Of a stretch of DNA of 9,436 nucleotides, positions 6,753 through 9,436 are shown piece after piece. The notes beneath the pieces are model-generated. The model did not search any database. It worked only from the letters and a program-made list of their open reading frames with translations, and was not told the DNA's origin. Source of the stretch: Clostridia bacterium (lineage in GTDB: Bacteria > Bacillota_A > Clostridia > Christensenellales > Borkfalkiaceae). Location of the stretch: the NCBI GenBank assembly GCA_017507595.1, contig JAFWAM010000167.1, positions 1-9,436 on the forward strand. The letters are read 5' to 3'. The first letter of the stretch is position 1; each line of letters opens with the position of its first letter. The translations under genes were made by a program, and so were the position numbers.

Positions 6753-7601
6753 ATGAAAAAAACACTACTGATCGTTGACGGCATGAACTTGCATTTTCAA
6801 ATGTTTTTCGGGATGCCCAATAAAATTTTTAATGATAAGGGTAAGGCAATACACGGCTCTATAGGCTTTATCGGCGCCCTTAATAAAATAATAAAGATGA
6901 CGGGGGCAACCCACGCGGTGGTGCTTTTTGACAGTGAGCATCAAAATAACCGCAGTGACCTTTTGCCTGAGTACAAGGCAAACCGACCTGATTTTTCAGA
7001 GGTGGCCGACGAGGATAACCCCTTTACTCAGCTTGAAGACGTTTATAAGTGTCTTGACGTTATGGGTATAAAGCACGCTGAGGTAAAGGACTATGAAACG
7101 GATGATATTATTTCACTTTACGTTAATACCTATAAGGAAGATGATATTGATATTTACGTCTCCTCATTTGACAGCGACTTTTTCCAGTTGATCGACGATA
7201 ACGTAAAGATAATACGTTACCGCGGTAAAAATACGGTCTTTTGTGACAGGCCTTACATAAAAGAAAAGCTTGATATCTGCCCGGAGGATTACGCGCATTT
7301 TAAGTGTCTTACAGGCGATACTTCCGACAATATCAAGGGTGCCAACAAAATTGGTCCTAAGACTGCGGCAAAGCTTATCAATAAGTTTAAGACGGTAGAT
7401 AATCTTATAGAAAATGCAGAACAGATTGAATCGCCCTGCGTAAGGTCGTCTGTTATTGAGGCTGCGGAAAGGCTTAAGCTGAACCTTAAGCTGATTGAGC
7501 TTGGCACGGTTGGAAAAATGCCCTTCAGCCTTGAAGAAATTAAATACGACCATATGGGCACGCCTACACTTGAAATACTTAAAAAAGCAGGATTAAGATA
7601 G
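6753..7601 (+). CDS. Stand-alone 5'-3' exonuclease / flap endonuclease-like protein (282 aa)
   Basis: The protein matches the N-terminal 5' nuclease domain of DNA polymerase I but has no polymerase part. The metal-binding acids are all present: D9 (LIVDGMN), D60 (VLFDSE), E115, D117 and D118 (YETDDIIS), D140 and D142 (SFDSDFFQL), and D189 and D192 (TGDTSDN). The YKANRP segment (74-79) fits the basic DNA-contact region, and GANKIGPKTAAKLI (196-209) is the helix-hairpin-helix (H3TH) that binds duplex DNA. Such enzymes remove RNA primers and flaps in Okazaki-fragment maturation and repair, and B. subtilis YpcP is a comparable stand-alone member. The gene is monocistronic, between its own promoter and a terminator that overlaps its last codons. 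Whether the genome also has a polymerase I with its own 5' nuclease cannot be seen. Confidence 0.93.
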   Translation: MKKTLLIVDGMNLHFQMFFGMPNKIFNDKGKAIHGSIGFIGALNKIIKMTGATHAVVLFDSEHQNNRSDLLPEYKANRPDFSEVADEDNPFTQLEDVYKCLDVMGIKHAEVKDYETDDIISLYVNTYKEDDIDIYVSSFDSDFFQLIDDNVKIIRYRGKNTVFCDRPYIKEKLDICPEDYAHFKCLTGDTSDNIKGANKIGPKTAAKLINKFKTVDNLIENAEQIESPCVRSSVIEAAERLKLNLKLIELGTVGKMPFSLEEIKYDHMGTPTLEILKKAGLR

Positions 7602-7617
7602 TCTTAATCCTGCTTTT
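7581..7617. terminator. Bidirectional terminator with the exonuclease stop codon as its loop
   Basis: AAAAGCAGGATTAAGA (7583-7598) pairs perfectly with TCTTAATCCTGCTTTT (7602-7617), giving 16 pairs around the three bases TAG (7599-7601), the stop codon of the exonuclease gene. The left arm encodes the last residues of that protein. On the plus strand the right arm ends in TTTT, then AGTTTT. On the minus strand the stem ends in six T residues (7586-7581), so it should also terminate the converging aspartate kinase gene that stops at 7645. Confidence 0.9.
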
Positions 7618-7644
7618 AGTTTTAAAAGTCCTTCTATAGGTCGA

Positions 7645-8955
7645 TTATTCCATGTTTTTTATCATAAGACCATTGTATATGCCCGATATTGCTTTTTTCA
7701 AAAGCTTTTCTTTAACCCCTAATAATACAGCGCTTTTATCGGCTGAATAACGTATCCATTTTACCCTGACCCCCAACGACCTTGTAAGGTCCACGACCCT
7801 TTGTAAGGCCGTATTTTTATTGCAAAAGTTATGACCAACGATTGATACTATAGCAAAATTTTTATCTGTGCTTAAGCCCTTCAGCCCCGATTGGTCCTTT
7901 AATAATTTTTTGACGTCACATATTTGACCTTCGGTTATTTTATTTGAAAGAGTAAGTCTTAATGTCCTTTCGTCAAGCAAAAGGCTTTCCGGCTCTATTG
8001 ACAGATCAATAAATAGCTCGGTAAGATTTTTAACTGCAATTAAAAGGTCGTACTTTTTGGTAAAGTCGGCAGTTACAGATATAAAACCGCCCTTGCCACC
8101 TATGGCGATGGGCATCTTTTGATTTTTCGTTGCTTTGCCGATGGTGGTGCCCGAAGATCTTTTAAAGGTGTTAAGCACTCGGATTTTGGTTTTACTGCCC
8201 TCAAGCATCCATACAGCCGAAGGAGAAATAACCTTTGCGTTTAAATAATCAAGAGAATTGAGCTCTGAAAAAGAAAGGGATCTTATAAGCCGCGGATTTG
8301 CAACAATATCCGGGTTTGCCGACATTACCCCCGAAACGTCCGAACGGATATCATAGGCGTCGGCCTCAAGAAACCTTGCTAAAAAGCCGCCTGTTTCGTT
8401 GCTGCCGTCACGTTCCAAAAGAGCCATCTCGCCATTTGAATATGAACCGTAAAACCCGGGAACAACTGTGTTTTTATCCTTAAAAAGACGTTGAAAGGCT
8501 TCATAAGACTTTTCAAAGGAAACTCTCCCCTCTCTATCAAAAATTAAGAAATCCTTACTGTCGATAATACCGTAGCCAAGATAGATAGACAAAAGCTTGC
8601 CGCAAAGGTATTCGCCACGGCTGACAAGATATGCTTGTGAACAGCCGTTTTTAATTTTAGATTGTATTTCGCTGAAGGCGCCGTCAAGGTCGTAATCTAT
8701 CTTTAAAGCATCCCTGATGGCTGTAAACCGTTGCTTAACGGTTGCTAAAATCTGGGTGTATTGACCGCCGTATTGACGGTGTGCCCAAGTCAAAAATAAA
8801 AGATCGGTTACCTTTACGTCGTCCTTGAATCTTTTGCCCGGTGCGGAAACGACAACAAACTTCGTCCCCTTTTGCCCGACGCATACGGTCTTTACCCGCT
8901 TAAAAGCGTGAGGTGAGCATAAGGACGTGCCACCAAATTTTATTACCTTTACCAA
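7645..8955 (-). CDS. Aspartate kinase, with divergent active-site motifs
   Basis: Aspartate kinase phosphorylates aspartate as the first step to lysine, threonine and methionine. From the TTG at 8955 the product has 436 residues. The N-terminal kinase domain shows VKVIKFGGTS (2-11), VVVSAPGKRFKDD and SRGEYL, and the C-terminal part (about 280-436) looks like paired ACT domains (ending with FAIVSIVGHNF and later strands), so feedback control by an amino acid is likely. The order and long SAPGKRFKDD segment fit the clostridial type. Several normally conserved positions differ: the RGGSD motif reads RDGSN (182-186), the TDVxGxxxxDPR region reads SDVSGVMSANPD, and the GAKVLHP-like segment reads NAKVISP. 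It may be a diverged or specialised paralog, so I give no gene symbol. It converges on the exonuclease gene and follows a PheB-like gene. Confidence 0.9.
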   Translation of the reverse strand: MVKVIKFGGTSLCSPHAFKRVKTVCVGQKGTKFVVVSAPGKRFKDDVKVTDLLFLTWAHRQYGGQYTQILATVKQRFTAIRDALKIDYDLDGAFSEIQSKIKNGCSQAYLVSRGEYLCGKLLSIYLGYGIIDSKDFLIFDREGRVSFEKSYEAFQRLFKDKNTVVPGFYGSYSNGEMALLERDGSNETGGFLARFLEADAYDIRSDVSGVMSANPDIVANPRLIRSLSFSELNSLDYLNAKVISPSAVWMLEGSKTKIRVLNTFKRSSGTTIGKATKNQKMPIAIGGKGGFISVTADFTKKYDLLIAVKNLTELFIDLSIEPESLLLDERTLRLTLSNKITEGQICDVKKLLKDQSGLKGLSTDKNFAIVSIVGHNFCNKNTALQRVVDLTRSLGVRVKWIRYSADKSAVLLGVKEKLLKKAISGIYNGLMIKNME

Positions 8956-8959
8956 GAAA

Positions 8960-8967
8960 ATCACCTT
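8960..8967 (-). promoter_or_regulatory. Ribosome-binding site that favours the TTG start of aspartate kinase
   Basis: On the minus strand AAGGTGAT (8967-8960) matches seven bases (AGGTGAT) of the long consensus AAGGAGGTGATC, and its GG lies 8 bases before TTG at 8955. A GTG at 8964 is in frame but falls inside this site and has no good site of its own. The TTG start yields MVKVIKFGGTS, typical for the family. Confidence 0.75.
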
Positions 8968-9010
8968 TTTGATATTTTACGTTGGTGGGCTGCTTTTTAT
9001 GAAAGACATC

Positions 9011-9045
9011 TTAAAAAAGAAAAAATGGCGGAGTAAATCCGCCAT
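9011..9045 (-). terminator. Intrinsic terminator of the PheB-like gene
   Basis: On the minus strand ATGGCGGA, a five-base loop and TCCGCCAT form an 8-pair stem (9045-9025), followed by TTTTTTCTTTTTT. It lies about 50 bases after the stop codon at 9095. It separates the PheB-like gene from the aspartate kinase gene. I see no convincing promoter between this terminator and the kinase start: TAAAAT (near 8979-8974) is a possible -10 but lacks a good -35. Confidence 0.9.
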
Positions 9046-9094
9046 CAAAGCATAAGCTTTTATATAAAAATCCGAAAGAAAAAAATTGTTAAAG

Positions 9095-9436
9095 TTATTC
9101 AATTGCAACGATATTAGCGCTTTTAACCGTTTCGTTACGCTTAAGGTCTGCCAAAAGATCGGCAACGTCACCTTTGAGCTTGGTGTTGTCAAGTACGATG
9201 GTGGTAAAGGCAATACCTTTAATGGGGAGGGCTGAGTTAATGGTGATAATACTGCCGCCGTAGGCGTAAATTTCCTGCACGACGTGGTTAAGTGCACCGG
9301 GACAGTCCACAAGCTTAAAGGTGATAATTGTCTTTTTGCCGTACTTTGACGACGCTTTGTAAATTTTGTCTTTGTATTTGTAGAAAGTTGAACGGCTTAT
9401 GCCCACTTGCTTACAAGCAAAGCTGACGGAGCATTC
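9095..9436 (-). CDS. PheB-like HTH-ACT domain regulator, 3' part (5' end beyond window)
   Basis: The open frame continues to the right edge (visible codons begin ECSVSFACKQ), so the GTG at 9406 is internal, not the start. The visible 113 residues hold the end of a helix-turn-helix-like segment, VGISRSTFYKYKDKIY, then an ACT domain: TIITFKLVDCPGALNHVVQEI, GGSIITINSALPIKGIAFTTIVLD, and a closing helix and strand to VAIE. This order matches the PheB/UPF0735 group of Bacillota, usually about 145-150 residues, so some 35 residues are probably missing. ACT domains bind amino acids, and PheB-like genes commonly sit near homoserine dehydrogenase or other aspartate-family genes; here aspartate kinase is next. 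Its exact role is not established. A terminator separates it from the kinase gene. Confidence 0.88.
   Translation of the reverse strand, partial: ECSVSFACKQVGISRSTFYKYKDKIYKASSKYGKKTIITFKLVDCPGALNHVVQEIYAYGGSIITINSALPIKGIAFTTIVLDNTKLKGDVADLLADLKRNETVKSANIVAIE

Noticed and set aside
7164..7561. Open frames of about 90 and 129 codons opposite the exonuclease gene
   Set aside because: The exonuclease frame has complete catalytic motifs, and the reverse frames have no family features or ribosome-binding support.
8370..8440. Frameshift or sequencing error as the cause of the odd kinase motif
   Set aside because: The frame is continuous with family-like sequence on both sides (PGFYGSYSNGEMALLE before, ADAYDIRSDVSG after), and the substitutions are isolated, so a double frameshift is not needed. 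A few base errors cannot be excluded.
8956..9024. Possible riboswitch leader upstream of aspartate kinase
   Set aside because: Fewer than 70 bases lie between the previous terminator and the start codon, too short for a lysine riboswitch, and there is no alternative terminator.
9047..9060. AAAGC/GCTTT inverted repeat just before the PheB-like terminator
   Set aside because: The stem has only five pairs and lacks a T tract; it is probably chance or a minor extension of the terminator region.
9095..9406. PheB-like protein as a complete 103-residue gene starting at GTG 9406
   Set aside because: The same frame stays open to the window edge, and the sequence upstream of the GTG continues the helix-turn-helix region expected in this family, so the true start is outside the window.
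1..9436. CRISPR array, insertion sequence, tRNA or rRNA genes
   Set aside because: No regularly spaced repeats, transposase motifs, terminal inverted repeats, or tRNA/rRNA-like sequences were seen; coding genes and short intergenic regions account for the whole window.

Overview
The window is a dense, moderately A+T-rich bacterial chromosome segment with no phage, transposon or CRISPR features. The Shine-Dalgarno sites, T-tailed intrinsic terminators, TTG start codons and clostridial-style aspartate kinase and ACT-domain protein point to a low-to-middle G+C member of Bacillota, probably an uncultured Clostridia lineage. I cannot place it more finely from sequence alone.

Layout. Positions 1-4582 are all on the minus strand. 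Read in the direction of transcription they give: a six-helix membrane protein (4582-3434); a short gap containing a hairpin; a class I methyltransferase (3389-2658); the redox chaperone Hsp33 (2655-1798); a TPR-repeat protein (1801-125); and the start of an unidentified gene that runs off the left edge (138-1). The last four are spaced by 2 bases or overlap by 4 and 14 bases, so they look like one translationally coupled unit. An AT-rich divergent promoter region (about 4583-4764) separates this block from a plus-strand pair, aspartate-semialdehyde dehydrogenase (asd, 4765-5841) and dihydrodipicolinate reductase (dapB, 5872-6615), closed by a terminator. A single 5'-3' exonuclease gene (6753-7601) follows with its own near-consensus promoter. 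It converges on an aspartate kinase gene (8955-7645, minus), and the two share a bidirectional terminator whose loop is the exonuclease stop codon. Upstream of the kinase, behind another terminator, is the 3' part of a PheB-like HTH-ACT regulator gene that enters from the right edge.

Function. Aspartate kinase, Asd and DapB are steps 1, 2 and 4 of the diaminopimelate/lysine pathway; the first two are also shared with threonine and methionine synthesis. DapA (step 3) is not in the window. The nearby ACT-domain protein fits amino-acid-responsive control. The left block mixes protein quality control (Hsp33) with proteins of unknown role.

The most notable points are unusual residues at conserved active-site or cofactor motifs in both the aspartate kinase and Asd, a TTG start in each of these two genes decided by the ribosome-binding site, the terminator that contains a stop codon in its loop, and a terminator-like hairpin lying only 11 bases before the methyltransferase start codon. 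I did not find a clearly new multi-gene system; the best candidate for undescribed biology is the TPR protein and its partial downstream partner.
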